A stretch of 64,000 nt of DNA from Caldicellulosiruptor kronotskyensis 2002 (GCF_000166775.1 NC_014720.1:2698001-2762000); one strand, 5' to 3'. Shown: positions 17,385-27,099, counted from the first letter of the stretch. Program-made: numbers and translations. The notes: generated from the sequence alone by a model not told the origin.

Positions 17385-17815
17385 CTATCGTTTTTTCAAA
17401 TCAGAGAGTTCTTCAGCCGCTTTTGTTTCTTTTTCAAGTTTAATCAGCCTCTCTAACTCTGGAATCCATTCTCCTAGTTCCTTGCCTTTAAGAGGAATCC
17501 AAAAATAGCTTAGATATGGCAACAGTTTTTCATAGTAAGATTCTCCTACCAAAATAATAAATTCATCATGCACTAAATCAGAAAATTTCTATAATTCGTT
17601 TAATATCAAATATCCATATCTCTGTTGCTTTTGGATGTTTTACCTCAATGTTTCATTATAAGGTCAATAATCATTTTCTCTTGTACCAAACCATATTTTT
17701 GCCGAAAAAATAAATATTTTACTTATCTGAAATAAGTTTTGTAAAATTATATGCTAACCGAAATCGCGGACTTTCTGAATATATTTCACTTGGTGGACAT
17801 TTATATGTATTCTTA
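17385..17815 (-). pseudogene. Decayed gene resembling the DUF6884 family
   Basis: On the - strand, 17690-17815 reads CPPSEIYSESPRFRLAYNF then KLISDK and a stop, and 17385-17573 reads FIILVGESYYEKLLPYLSYF then WIPLKGKELGEW. These recall the start (lysine/serine segment ahead of FRLAYEYA) and the end (LAGxxYxxxLLPxL, VPLxGLxIGxQ) of DUF6884 proteins, small proteins of unknown function. Stops and frame breaks lie between the two parts. The family match is from memory and moderate. Confidence 0.45.
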
Positions 17816-18727
17816 ACACTCGTACAGAAATATAATGTTATTTTTTGCCATAACCTCTTCACCTTTATTTTCCTCATTTTTATATTAAATATCAAACCTC
17901 AAAAACATACAGATTCGTTTTTGCCACCATAATAATAGCTGCAGTAATTTCTTTCATTTAACACCTTACAGTATTTTCTAGATTCATCTATCTAAAAGAA
18001 AATCCTTCTGTGATTAAGCTATTCAATATCATCTTTAAATATTTTGACCAGCTTTGTTAAAAATATTTGTTTTAACTCCTAATTATAATCAAATAGAGTA
18101 GTGCAAAAGAAGTCTCTCCAGTAGTACGTTTGGAGAATAAAGTGGAAAGTTGCGAGTACAAATCGTGGGTAGTTTATAGTCATTTTGCAAGTTCCTCAAT
18201 AACCTCAACATTAACTTCTTGGAAATTCAGTTTCTCTGCAGCTATGTATAGCGTACACCTATCAATCAATATCATGTCGTTTTTGACTTCTATATATTTA
18301 CCATAACCGACGGTACTTAAATACTAAGTTTTAAATTTTACATGGAGATTTATTATTACTCGCTTCCACTTTCTTGACTTTAGCATTTTTCTTACTTGCT
18401 TGGTTTTGCCGTACTTGCTTTTCTAACTTTTTTTGAAATACCTATTCGCTAGGTTGGAAATGTTTTGGATAGTTCCAAATTGCTTCTTTGATTGTCTTCT
18501 TCACTTCAGGGTTTTTTTAAAATCCTTTCAATATTTTGGCATCCAAACAAAGTGGCAATTTATTAAGAATTTAGCATGTCGAGTCGATTTGTAAGTATTC
18601 GTTAATGTATGCCCTTCCATTTCTTATAATTTGCCTTAATTATATCATATTAGATTCTCAGATTCAAACATTGTATTCATTCCCGCCTTAAAAGAACAAG
18701 GTTTTTGCAAAACTTTTTGCAAATTCT
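17816..18727. other. Stretch with gene remnants only
   Basis: A - strand segment at about 18194-18318 is open and reads YGKYIEVKNDMILIDRCTLY then EKLNFQEVNVEVIEELAK before a stop. It looks like the C-terminal end of a lost gene of unknown family. The rest is broken in all frames. There is no riboswitch or promoter of recognisable strength before the second queF at 18728. Confidence 0.4.
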
Positions 18728-19123
18728 ATGTCTGACAAATACCAGCAAAGAAGATTTGACATCTATGGGTATGAAAAGATTGACACAGAGGTCTTAGAAG
18801 CAATCCCCTATGAATATCCTGAAAAGAACACGGTAGTGGAATATATCACAGAAGAGTTTTCATCAGTCTGTCCATGGACAGGTCTTCCTGATACTGCAAA
18901 GCTCACAATTCGATATATCCCTCACCAAAAACTTGTTGAGCTAAAATCTCTCAAGTATTATCTTACTTCATACAGAAACGTTGGGATACTGCAGGAACAT
19001 GCAGTAAATAGAATCCTTGATGACCTTGTAAAACTGCTTGAGCCAAAGTTTATGGAAGTGATTGGAGAGTTCCATGAACGTGGAGGAATATCAACAAAAG
19101 TAGTGGCAAGGTACGAAAAATAA
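18728..19123 (+). CDS. queF: QueF, second copy without riboswitch
   Basis: This gene encodes exactly the same 131 residues as the queF at 14862-15257 and differs from it by only a few silent changes (for example CCCTTATGAATACCCT versus CCCCTATGAATATCCT). The match begins at the start codon and ends just after the terminator. The preQ1 riboswitch and ribosome site of the first copy are missing; upstream is AAACTTTTTGCAAATTCT, with no Shine-Dalgarno sequence. It may be poorly translated or silent. If expressed it would escape preQ1 control. Confidence 0.85.
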   Translation: MSDKYQQRRFDIYGYEKIDTEVLEAIPYEYPEKNTVVEYITEEFSSVCPWTGLPDTAKLTIRYIPHQKLVELKSLKYYLTSYRNVGILQEHAVNRILDDLVKLLEPKFMEVIGEFHERGGISTKVVARYEK

Positions 19124-19140
19124 CACCTTGCCACTTTTTT
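19103..19140 (+). terminator. Terminator overlapping the 3' end of queF (copy 2)
   Basis: The same stem as after the first copy, GTGGCAAGGT with ACCTTGCCAC, followed here by six T. Confidence 0.85.
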
Positions 19141-19146
19141 AATCCT

Positions 19147-19722
19147 CTATATGTTGCTGAAAATCTCTTCAGTTGACATTTCAAAGCCTGGCAAAGCTGA
19201 AGATTTTACCACAGCTGGATGAAAAAATATTCTGCCTCTGTCAAATCCACCTTCTTCTGCTTGTGTAAACACAGCCACGCTTTTTTCCTGAGGATTTACA
19301 ATCCAGTACTCTTTTGTACCATATTTTTCATATAGTTTTAGTTTTATAAGATAATCCCTTGCAGATGTGTTTAGATAAACAACCTCTACAATAAATTCTG
19401 GTGCTCCTATAATCCCTTTTTGATCAATCTTAGATTTGTCACAAATGACGAATACATCTGGCTGCACAACGTTTTTTATATCCTTATCTTCAGCTCCTTT
19501 TGGGGCAAGTATCACATCCACAGGCGAAATGAAAGGTATGCATTCTTTTCCTTGCAGAAAAATCCTCAGTTTATGGTATATGTTCCCGCACACATGCTGA
19601 TGAAAAATCGAAGGAGAGGGAGCTAAATTGTACAGCCTTCCCTCGATAATTTCATATCTGTTATCATCTTCTATATTTTTGTACTTATCATAATTGAATT
19701 CTTCTAAAATGTAGTCTTCCAT
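19147..19722 (-). CDS. Uma2-family (DUF820) restriction-endonuclease-fold protein
   Basis: A 191-residue Uma2 protein: RYEIIEGRLYNLAPSPSIFH at the start, the catalytic core VVQPDVFVIC, then PEFIVEVVYLNTSARDYLIK (PD...E-K pattern of a PD-(D/E)XK fold) and KEYWIVNPQEKSVAVF. The family is abundant in bacteria with many transposons and its function is unresolved. AAAAGGTGC precedes ATG 19722. It converges on queF copy 2. Confidence 0.85.
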   Translation of the reverse strand: MEDYILEEFNYDKYKNIEDDNRYEIIEGRLYNLAPSPSIFHQHVCGNIYHKLRIFLQGKECIPFISPVDVILAPKGAEDKDIKNVVQPDVFVICDKSKIDQKGIIGAPEFIVEVVYLNTSARDYLIKLKLYEKYGTKEYWIVNPQEKSVAVFTQAEEGGFDRGRIFFHPAVVKSSALPGFEMSTEEIFSNI

Positions 19723-19800
19723 AATACAAAAGCACCTTTTCAGTATGTTCTTTTCTACTTTTAATTATACACCATAAAAATTCTGTCAGCCAGCTTCTTT

Positions 19801-20451
19801 CTATTCAGCCCCTTCAAATATATTCACCACAAACTGCAAATTGTCAAGTCTAAAGAGTGAAAAATTGTCCCAGAAGATGCAGCTTCCACATACAATTAGC
19901 TTTCCACCGCTTTCAAATCTTTTTTGAGCGATAAGCACAGGCGATTTTTTGCCGCTGTCTGTGAGGCTAGTCTTTCTTGCTTCAAGCACAACCTCAGCTC
20001 CATTTCCAACCTCAAGAGGAGCTGAGTACGGGAACACAACCTCTTTGACACCTTTTCGGTAAAGTTTTACTTCATCTGTTGTTATTATAAAAAGATCATC
20101 TTCTAAATGGTGTATCTCATCCTTTATGCCTTCTGGCAATATGTTTATCCCATAATCCCTTGTTATACTATTGCAAATCTCAGAAACACCGTCTTTGTTT
20201 TTGAAATGTGCTGTAAAGATGATCTTCTTGCCCTTTTGCTGCAAAGCCTCTCTTATCTTTTCCTTCTCTTCATTGCTGAAAGGATTTTCTGGATAGTTGA
20301 AAACTATGACATCATACTCAAAAAGCCTGTCAAAATTGTCTACCTCTTCAATCTCAATATTTCTTTTGCAAAGCTCCTTGTAAAGTCCTGAAAAGTAATA
20401 GCCATCTGTGAGCAGAAACTCTTGATGTGTTGCGCTCCATGCAACTTTCAT
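19801..20451 (-). CDS. Hypothetical protein with glutamine-amidotransferase-like fold
   Basis: A 216-residue soluble protein. The pattern MKVAWSATHQEFLLTDGYYF, FEYDVIVFNYPENPFSNEEK, KKIIFTAHFKN and GGKLIVCGSCIFWDN recalls the alternating strands of GATase1-like or DUF4350 domains, which bind rather than hydrolyse. No catalytic Cys-His-Glu triad is clear. ATG 20451 is preferred over the upstream GTG at 20463 because AGGGTGA is 8 nt from it. Function unknown. Confidence 0.7.
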   Translation of the reverse strand: MKVAWSATHQEFLLTDGYYFSGLYKELCKRNIEIEEVDNFDRLFEYDVIVFNYPENPFSNEEKEKIREALQQKGKKIIFTAHFKNKDGVSEICNSITRDYGINILPEGIKDEIHHLEDDLFIITTDEVKLYRKGVKEVVFPYSAPLEVGNGAEVVLEARKTSLTDSGKKSPVLIAQKRFESGGKLIVCGSCIFWDNFSLFRLDNLQFVVNIFEGAE

Positions 20452-20686
20452 TTTCTTTCTCACCCTGTGTGCTGTAGTTTTTTAAATATGTGGACAAACA
20501 ATTTTTTCTTAAGTACTTTATATAATTTATTTTACCACCCTCAAAATTCTTCTCAAAAGCCTTAAAATATACAAAATTGTCCTTCCCAGGTGTATTAATT
20601 TTTTGTCATAAAGTGATATTATTATATATGTAATTTTTAAAGCTTGATAGTTCATGAAATTTCGAAGGGAGCGATTGACAGGGACT

Positions 20687-22111
20687 ATGCACACTCAAGA
20701 AGACAGAAAAATAAATAAAAACATACTCATTGGAACAACATTATCTTCTTTTTTGATACCGTTTATGTCAAGCGCAGTCAATATTGCCGCACCAGATATA
20801 GCAAAAAGTTTTAAACTCAACACTGAAGAGCTGAACCTTGCAATAAGCATATTTTTGATATTCTCTGCAGCCTTCATTCTTCCCATGGGAAAGCTCTCTG
20901 ACACATTTGACAGGACAAAGATATTCAAAACCGGATTTTTGCTGTTTACACTTTCAACCCTGATGTGTGCACTTTCAACTTCAATTAAAACACTTTTAAT
21001 TTTTAGGGCATTGCAAGGCTTTTTCTCAGCATTTACATTTGTAACATCGATGCCAATTTTGATTGAAAATCATTCTCCGCAAATAAGGGGAAGGCTTTTG
21101 GGGATAAACACAGCAGTTGTGTACTTGGGAACATCCTTAGGACCTTTTTTAGGTGGTTTACTTGTAAAACTTTGGGGATATAGAAGCATATTTTTGTTTG
21201 GATTTGCCATAGGACTTATTGGTTCATTTGTGAACCTGTTCTTGCTTCAAAAAGAAGTGAAAAATACAAGACAGGCAAAACTACTTGACAGCCTCAAATT
21301 GCTTGACAAACTGGGCACAATCCTGTCAATGACAGGTCTTTTTCTTTTAATGTACGGAGCCTCCACATTTGAACTGGGAAATACATCTAAAATTTTGTTC
21401 TTTGCAGGGTTAATTTTGATGGTAATTTTTGTTGTCGTAGAGGCAAAACTTCAAAATCCCATTCTGGATGTAAAACTGTTTGTAAAAATCCCTCAGTTTG
21501 GGTTTTCAAACTTGGCAGCGTTTATAAACTACAGCTGTACATTTTCTGCATCTTACCTTTTGTCGCTGTACCTTCAACTTGTAAAAGCTCTGCCATCCCA
21601 GCTTGCAGGCTCTATTTTGATTGTTCAACCACTGTCGCAGGTTATTACTTCATTAATTTCCGGCAGAGCCTCTGAAAAGATAGAACCAAGAAAGCTTGCA
21701 ACATCTGGCATGGTTTTGACCACAGCTGGTCTTTTTATTTTTTCAACTTTCGCTGCTAAAACAAACCTTGTTATTGTTATTTTAAATCTGTTTATCATGG
21801 GAATTGGTTTTGGACTTTTCTCATCGCCAAACACAAATGTTGTTATGAGCTGTGTGCCAAAATCACTCTATGGCACAGCATCATCAACAATATCTGTCAT
21901 GAGAGTTATAGGACAGGCATTCTCAATGGCAATTGTTTCGTTTGTATCAATCATGTTCTTAAAAGGTGTAAAGCTTTCGCACGAAAATTCTATCCTGATT
22001 TTAAAGAGCATGAAGACAAGCTTTTTGGTGTTTGCAATTCTCTCTATTCTGGGAATTGTTGCATCATACAAAAGAGGAAATATTTACTCTGAAGTAGAAC
22101 AAAGCAAATAA
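20687..22111 (+). CDS. MFS drug exporter, DHA2 (14-helix) family
   Basis: A protein of about 474 residues with 14 predicted membrane helices. It has the motif-A segment GKLSDTFDRTKIF after helix 2, motif C-like GTSLGPFLGGLL in helix 5, and the duplicated second half typical of EmrB/QacA exporters. These proton antiporters expel lipophilic drugs or metabolites. The start is uncertain: ATG 20687 is the last Met before helix 1; ATG 20654 and TTG 20675 are in frame upstream, and none has ideal spacing to AAGGGAG at 20665-20671. Confidence 0.9.
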   Translation: MHTQEDRKINKNILIGTTLSSFLIPFMSSAVNIAAPDIAKSFKLNTEELNLAISIFLIFSAAFILPMGKLSDTFDRTKIFKTGFLLFTLSTLMCALSTSIKTLLIFRALQGFFSAFTFVTSMPILIENHSPQIRGRLLGINTAVVYLGTSLGPFLGGLLVKLWGYRSIFLFGFAIGLIGSFVNLFLLQKEVKNTRQAKLLDSLKLLDKLGTILSMTGLFLLMYGASTFELGNTSKILFFAGLILMVIFVVVEAKLQNPILDVKLFVKIPQFGFSNLAAFINYSCTFSASYLLSLYLQLVKALPSQLAGSILIVQPLSQVITSLISGRASEKIEPRKLATSGMVLTTAGLFIFSTFAAKTNLVIVILNLFIMGIGFGLFSSPNTNVVMSCVPKSLYGTASSTISVMRVIGQAFSMAIVSFVSIMFLKGVKLSHENSILILKSMKTSFLVFAILSILGIVASYKRGNIYSEVEQSK

Positions 22112-22146
22112 AGGGGCAGCTCAAACTCTGGCTACCCCTGTTTTTC
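22112..22146. terminator. Terminator between convergent genes
   Basis: AGGGGCAGC pairs with GGCTACCCCT (one mismatch) around an 11-nt loop and is followed by TGTTTTT. It lies immediately after the MFS gene and just before the 3' end of the - strand gene. Confidence 0.75.
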
Positions 22147-22155
22147 TTATATCTT

Positions 22156-22812
22156 TTATTCCAATGCTTTTATATCCTCAACAACTGGATTTGATTTAGG
22201 ACTTTGAGGATTTGTCTTAAAAGTCACCTCAACGTCGGTATTTTCATTAAAGTAAGCTAATTTATCGGAAACATTACTAATCTGCAAAACTATGTGTTTT
22301 TGGTCAAACACAAACTCTGCAAAGTTGTTGTCTGCAAGTCCCACAAACTTCCCTTTTAAAGTGACCTTGTCAGGCTTTTTTATGCTCACAATTCGTGGGT
22401 TACCACCATCTTTGGGCTTTTCAAATTCAACTTCAACAATCTCACCCTCTGAAAGATTAAGCCCCTGAGTGAGTTTCTCATCAACTTCAAATTCTTTGAA
22501 GTCAAAGTTTGTGTTAATAAGCGAAAGCTGTATAGTGTGTACATCAACATCACCGACAAACCTTGCAACAGCTTTATACACTTCAGACAAAACCTCTTGG
22601 CTTTGCTGTTGGCTTGGATTTTCTTGCTCAAGCTGACTTTGTTCTTGCTTTGGCTGATTTGAATTCTCATCTGCTTGATGAGGCTGCTGCACAATAGGTT
22701 TTTGATTGAGATACCCCGCTATGTAATAACCTGCCAAACCTCCAAGAACACATACCACTACAATCAAAACTGCAATCCACAACCTTTTTGCAGCACCTTT
22801 TTTTATTCTCAT
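22156..22812 (-). CDS. Membrane-anchored extracytoplasmic hypothetical protein
   Basis: A 218-residue protein: basic N-terminus, one membrane helix (residues about 11-34), a linker of 40-45 residues rich in Gln, Glu and Ser, and a beta-rich external domain of about 125 residues (LKGKFVGLADNNFAEFVFD, VSDKLAYFNENTDVEVTF). ATG 22812 is chosen over an upstream start because it directly precedes the basic, signal-like segment. No family was recognised. Confidence 0.75.
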   Translation of the reverse strand: MRIKKGAAKRLWIAVLIVVVCVLGGLAGYYIAGYLNQKPIVQQPHQADENSNQPKQEQSQLEQENPSQQQSQEVLSEVYKAVARFVGDVDVHTIQLSLINTNFDFKEFEVDEKLTQGLNLSEGEIVEVEFEKPKDGGNPRIVSIKKPDKVTLKGKFVGLADNNFAEFVFDQKHIVLQISNVSDKLAYFNENTDVEVTFKTNPQSPKSNPVVEDIKALE

Positions 22813-22906
22813 AAAAAATCCTGACTCCTTCTTTGCCAAATGAAAAGTCACATTTTCTTATATACTTATAAGTCTACAACAAAGCCTAATCAAATTCAAT
22901 GGAATT

Positions 22907-23962
22907 TTAAGACGCTGCAAATCTTTTGTAATGCCTGCTTTGCCCTTTTCCCTGTCCAACTTTTCTACCAAGCGAAACTATAATTGACTCAATACAACCT
23001 CTGCACTTTGTTGCATCTTCATTTATGCAAATCTTTCCAGGATACAGCTCATATTTGAGCTTGTACTCAAGGTCATTTACATTTGGCATCACAATATTTG
23101 CACCGCACTTAAGACCTTTTTGTCTCCCAAGAGGGTCTAAAGTGCCAAGCGCAGTTGTTGCAGGAATATTGGCATCTGGAATCAAAAGCCTCAAAATGGC
23201 AATGCTCTTTAAAGTTAAATCCACCGAACCTTCTTTTGAGTCTTTTAGAGGCGTCTGTGGATGAGGAATAAAAGGTCCAATGCCTATCATATCTGCATCT
23301 AACTCTTTTACAAGAAGTATATCCTGTGCCAAATCATCAATAGTTTGCCCTGGAAGACCTATCAAAAAACCTGTCCCAAGCTCATACCCAAGATTTTTGA
23401 TCCATTTGAGACATTCTATTCTTTTTTCAAAGCTCATTCCGGGATGATATTTTTTATATAGCTCTTCGTTTGAAGTTTCAAATCTCATTAAAAACCTGTC
23501 TGCTCCAGCATCTTTGAATGCCTTGTACTCATCATATGACCTTTCACCAATAGAAAGTGTTATAGCAACATCCACGCTACTTTTTATCTTTTTTATAATT
23601 GAACACAGCATGTCTTTGGTATAATACATATCCTCACCAGACTGCAATACAACCGTGCGGTACCCCATCTGATACGCCCTTTTCGCAACCTCTACAATCT
23701 CATCTTCCTGCATTCTGTAACGCTGAGCTTGGCTATTGCTTCGTCTCAGACCACAGTAAAAACAGTCGTTTTTGCAGTAGCTTGAAAATTCAATAAGCCC
23801 TCTTAAAAAGACCTCATCTCCAACATGTTCTTTTCTTACACTATCAGCTGTTTTGAAAAGAAGTTCTTTATCATCTCCTTCTGCCATCAGCAAAAGCTTT
23901 ATCTCATCTTTTGTGAGAATATTCTCATAACATGCTTTTTCCAAGATATCTTTTACTTTCAT
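22907..23962 (-). CDS. hydE: [FeFe]-hydrogenase H-cluster radical SAM maturase HydE
   Basis: A 351-residue radical SAM protein. The cluster motif is CKNDCFYCGLR (CX3CX2C), followed by the HydE/BioB-type barrel with YRTVVLQSGEDMYY, RFLMRFETSNEELY and GPFIPHPQTPL, and a C-terminal segment KCRGCIESI with extra cysteines that in some HydE proteins hold a second cluster. HydE helps build the dithiolate/diiron part of the H-cluster. ATG 23962 follows GGAGAG; 7 codons upstream there is a weaker start. HydF, HydG and the hydrogenase are not in the window. Confidence 0.93.
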   Translation of the reverse strand: MKVKDILEKACYENILTKDEIKLLLMAEGDDKELLFKTADSVRKEHVGDEVFLRGLIEFSSYCKNDCFYCGLRRSNSQAQRYRMQEDEIVEVAKRAYQMGYRTVVLQSGEDMYYTKDMLCSIIKKIKSSVDVAITLSIGERSYDEYKAFKDAGADRFLMRFETSNEELYKKYHPGMSFEKRIECLKWIKNLGYELGTGFLIGLPGQTIDDLAQDILLVKELDADMIGIGPFIPHPQTPLKDSKEGSVDLTLKSIAILRLLIPDANIPATTALGTLDPLGRQKGLKCGANIVMPNVNDLEYKLKYELYPGKICINEDATKCRGCIESIIVSLGRKVGQGKGQSRHYKRFAAS

Positions 23963-24144
23963 TTTACTGGTCTCTCCTGTCAAACAGAAAATTTGAGTAT
24001 TTCTATCTATTTTAATGCTTTTGATTTTATTATACCATATTATATAACGGTTTAAAAGTCTACCTTAATCCATTTTTTGCCAGAATGGTATACATATTTA
24101 TTTTTGTGGTATAATTGAATAAGGAAAGAGGGGAGGAATATTCG

Positions 24145-26589
24145 TTGCAAAGCAAAAATAAAAAAGTAAAAAAACAAACGCCATTTAGGCTTTTTCTCAA
24201 AAGCTTTATAAGAACTATTTTAGTACTTTTGATTGCAAGCATGGCAGTTTTAATCGGTGCTGGTTTTGGAATGGTCACAGGATACATAAAGGCAATACCA
24301 GCAAATGCTCTTGATATAATAACTTCTTCTTCAGATACTCAGACAACTATTGTTTACGACCAGAGCGGAAACGAAATTGCCCGGCTTCATGGTAATGAAA
24401 ACAGAATAAGAGTGCCTTATAGCAAGATTCCAAAAAATCTCATAAACGCTTTTGTTGCAATTGAGGATGAGAGGTTCTGGCAGCACAACGGGATTGACAT
24501 CAAAAGAATATTCGGAGCAATATTTAAAAATATAAAAAGTGGCTCTCTTTCAGAAGGTGCAAGCACAATCACTCAGCAGCTTGTAAGAAACAAACTTTTA
24601 ACATTTGAAAAGTCCTTCAAACGAAAGATTCAAGAGCAATACCTTGCCATTCAGCTTGAAAAAATATGGACAAAAGAGCAAATTTTAGAAGAATATCTCA
24701 ACACAATAAATCTTGGAAGTGGGGCTTATGGTGTAGGAGCTGCGGCATACACCTATTTTGGAAAGGATGTATCGCAGCTGACTCTGGCAGAGTGCGCCCT
24801 AATTGCCGGAATTACTCAAAACCCATCATATTACAATCCTTATGTATTCCCAGACCATGCAAAGAAAAAGCAGGAAATTGTTCTTAAAAAAATGCTTGAA
24901 CTTGGATATATAACCGAACAAGAGTACTTAGAAGCAATAAATCAGCCACTTGTTTATGTAAAAAAAGATATTTCTGAGCAAAGCATTTATAAACATCCTT
25001 ATTTTGTCGACTCTGTAATAGATGAAGCAATTGAAATTCTATCTGAAAAGAAAAGAATTTCAAAAGATGAAGCAGAAAATTTAATCTATGGTGGCGGACT
25101 TAAAATCTATACAACAATGGACGAAAACATACAAAGTACAATGGAAGATGTCTTTTCAGACCTGTCAATTATGCCAAAGATAAAACACTACGATGCATCA
25201 GGAATACCACAACCTCAGGCAGCAGCTGTTTTGATTGACTTTAAAACAGGTGCTGTGAAAGGTATTATGGGCGGAAGAGGAAATTTAAAAGGTGTTAGGC
25301 TCTTGAACCGCGCAACAATGTCTGTTCGCCAGCCTGGGTCAGCTATAAAACCTATTGCGGATTATAGCTTGGCGCTTGAAAATGGTTATACTGCTGCAAC
25401 TGTGATTGATGATGTGCCATTTTCGGTTGGCAGGTACACACCACGAAACTGGTATAAAAGTAACGTGGTTTCAGGCAAAAGGGGGTATAAAGGATTAATG
25501 ACCTTGAGAGAAGCTTTGCAGTGGTCAGCAAACATTCCTGCTGTAAAGTTTGCATATAATCTTGGAATTCAAAATGTTTACAGGAATCTAAAGCGGTTCG
25601 GTTTTACAACTCTTTCTCCGCAGGATATGAACAGTCTCTCAATTGCAATTGGTGGATTTACTTATGGAGTAAAACCAATTGAACTTACTGCTGCGTTTGC
25701 TGCAGTTGCTAACAGCGGTGTGTATATAAAGCCTTATTTCATAACAAAAATTGAAGATAAAAACGGTATTATAATATTTGAAAGAACACCCTATAAAAGA
25801 AGAGTAATGGACGAAAAAAATGCATATATACTTACAAATATACTTCAGAGCGTTGTCACTTCAAGGATAACAGTAGGAGTTAAATTTTCATATCCTGTTG
25901 CAGGAAAAACAGGTACAACCGATGACAGCAAAGACAGATGGTTTGTAGGATACACTCCAAACTATGCGCTTGGCGTATGGGTTGGCGAAGACAAACCTGT
26001 TGCATTAAATTATATAACCGGAACAAACCCGGCACTGAAGATTTTCAAAGCAATAATGGACAGAGTTGTGAGCCAAAAAGGTGTAAGCTCAGAGTTTTTA
26101 AGACCTGCTGGAATTGTGGAAAGGTATGTGTGTAAAGAGTCAGGTAAGCTTGCAACAAGCCTTTGCAAACAAGACCCTCGTGGAAGTCAGGTTATAAAAG
26201 AGATATTTGTTGAAGGCACAGAACCAACAGAGTACTGCGACAAGCATGTAAAACTTAAAGTTTGCACTCAGTCTAAAAAGCTTGCAACACAGTACTGCCC
26301 AAATGTTATAGAGAAGATATTTATAAAACGTGACAATCCTATATGGCCGGGAGAATCTATTGTCCCACCTGATGATTATATGTACCAAGCACCAAATAGT
26401 TACTGTGACATCCATAAAGCACCGCAAGAGGAGATTGTGCCGCAGAAAGGCAATACCTCGCAGCTGGAGCAGCCTTCTTCACAGAGCCAGCAATCCTCTT
26501 CTGCTGAACAGGGCAGCCAGCAAAGCATTGAAGAAAACTTGCCTCTTGAAAGCAACACAACACAATCAAGTACTTATTCTTCACAGTAG
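24145..26589 (+). CDS. pbpA: Class A penicillin-binding protein (PBP1A family)
   Basis: An 814-residue bifunctional cell-wall enzyme. After a short cytoplasmic tail and one membrane helix comes the GT51 glycosyltransferase (VAIEDERFWQHNGIDIKR, GASTITQQLVRN, LEEYLNTINLGSGAYGVGAA) and then the transpeptidase with active-site Ser in RQPGSAIKPI, SAN, and KTGTTDD. The C-terminus has paired-cysteine segments (CKESGKLATSLCK, CDKHVKLKVC, SKKLATQYCP) and a Ser/Gln-rich tail. TTG 24145 is taken as start because GAGGGGAGG lies 8 nt upstream; an in-frame TTG at 24115 has no such site. The gene symbol is generic. Confidence 0.93.
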   Translation: MQSKNKKVKKQTPFRLFLKSFIRTILVLLIASMAVLIGAGFGMVTGYIKAIPANALDIITSSSDTQTTIVYDQSGNEIARLHGNENRIRVPYSKIPKNLINAFVAIEDERFWQHNGIDIKRIFGAIFKNIKSGSLSEGASTITQQLVRNKLLTFEKSFKRKIQEQYLAIQLEKIWTKEQILEEYLNTINLGSGAYGVGAAAYTYFGKDVSQLTLAECALIAGITQNPSYYNPYVFPDHAKKKQEIVLKKMLELGYITEQEYLEAINQPLVYVKKDISEQSIYKHPYFVDSVIDEAIEILSEKKRISKDEAENLIYGGGLKIYTTMDENIQSTMEDVFSDLSIMPKIKHYDASGIPQPQAAAVLIDFKTGAVKGIMGGRGNLKGVRLLNRATMSVRQPGSAIKPIADYSLALENGYTAATVIDDVPFSVGRYTPRNWYKSNVVSGKRGYKGLMTLREALQWSANIPAVKFAYNLGIQNVYRNLKRFGFTTLSPQDMNSLSIAIGGFTYGVKPIELTAAFAAVANSGVYIKPYFITKIEDKNGIIIFERTPYKRRVMDEKNAYILTNILQSVVTSRITVGVKFSYPVAGKTGTTDDSKDRWFVGYTPNYALGVWVGEDKPVALNYITGTNPALKIFKAIMDRVVSQKGVSSEFLRPAGIVERYVCKESGKLATSLCKQDPRGSQVIKEIFVEGTEPTEYCDKHVKLKVCTQSKKLATQYCPNVIEKIFIKRDNPIWPGESIVPPDDYMYQAPNSYCDIHKAPQEEIVPQKGNTSQLEQPSSQSQQSSSAEQGSQQSIEENLPLESNTTQSSTYSSQ

Positions 26590-26672
26590 AAAAAAGGGGT
26601 TAATAAATATTGAGATATTAATTGAGCAAAATAAGGCAAAACTCTGCCACACAAAGCTATACTTTACTACAT

Positions 26673-26718
26673 AAAGAGGCTATTAACCTTTCTTTTTAGA
26701 TAGCCTCTTTTTTTTTTC
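26673..26718 (+). terminator. Rho-independent terminator after the PBP gene
   Basis: AGAGGCTAT pairs with ATAGCCTCT around a 16-nt loop and is followed by ten T. Confidence 0.85.
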
Positions 26719-26914
26719 TTCATCTTTGTTCAGTCTATTATTCTGAACATTTTATATGCGCTGATATACTATTTGTACACATTTTCTGACATTTAAAACT
26801 ATATCCAAAAATCAATTATAAATCAAATTTTATTTGTAATCATTTATTTACCATTCTTGTTATAACATTTATTTCCTATTAAAGTCATGTACTTAGTATA
26901 TTCTATTAATTAAA

Positions 26915-27099
26915 ACTTTTGTATTTACCAATTGCTGTCGACCTGAAATCCCCCCAAAAACCCCCGGGGGTCGACAGCAAAAGGTAATTTCTGGTATGTG
27001 TTGACTTTCATGCTTTTGAGGTGTATAATAGAAACAACATACTGCAGCTTGAAAACTTAACCATTTGTTCCTTGTGGCATTTTTCAACCTATCCACGGG
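26915..27099 (+). promoter_or_regulatory. CRISPR leader 1 with consensus promoter and inverted repeat
   Basis: The 185 bp before array 1 are almost identical to the leaders of arrays 2 and 3. They hold TTGACT (27001-27006), a 17-bp spacer and TATAAT (27024-27029), a near-perfect housekeeping promoter firing into the array about 60 bp before the first repeat. Upstream of it, TTGCTGTCGACC (26932-26943) and GGTCGACAGCAA (26969-26980) form a perfect 12-bp inverted repeat around a C-rich loop ending in CCCCCGGG. Confidence 0.92.

Noticed and set aside
26932-26980. Leader inverted repeat as a transcription terminator
   Set aside because: The arms are followed by AAGGTAATTT and not by a T run, and a promoter lies downstream. 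A terminator would serve no upstream gene.
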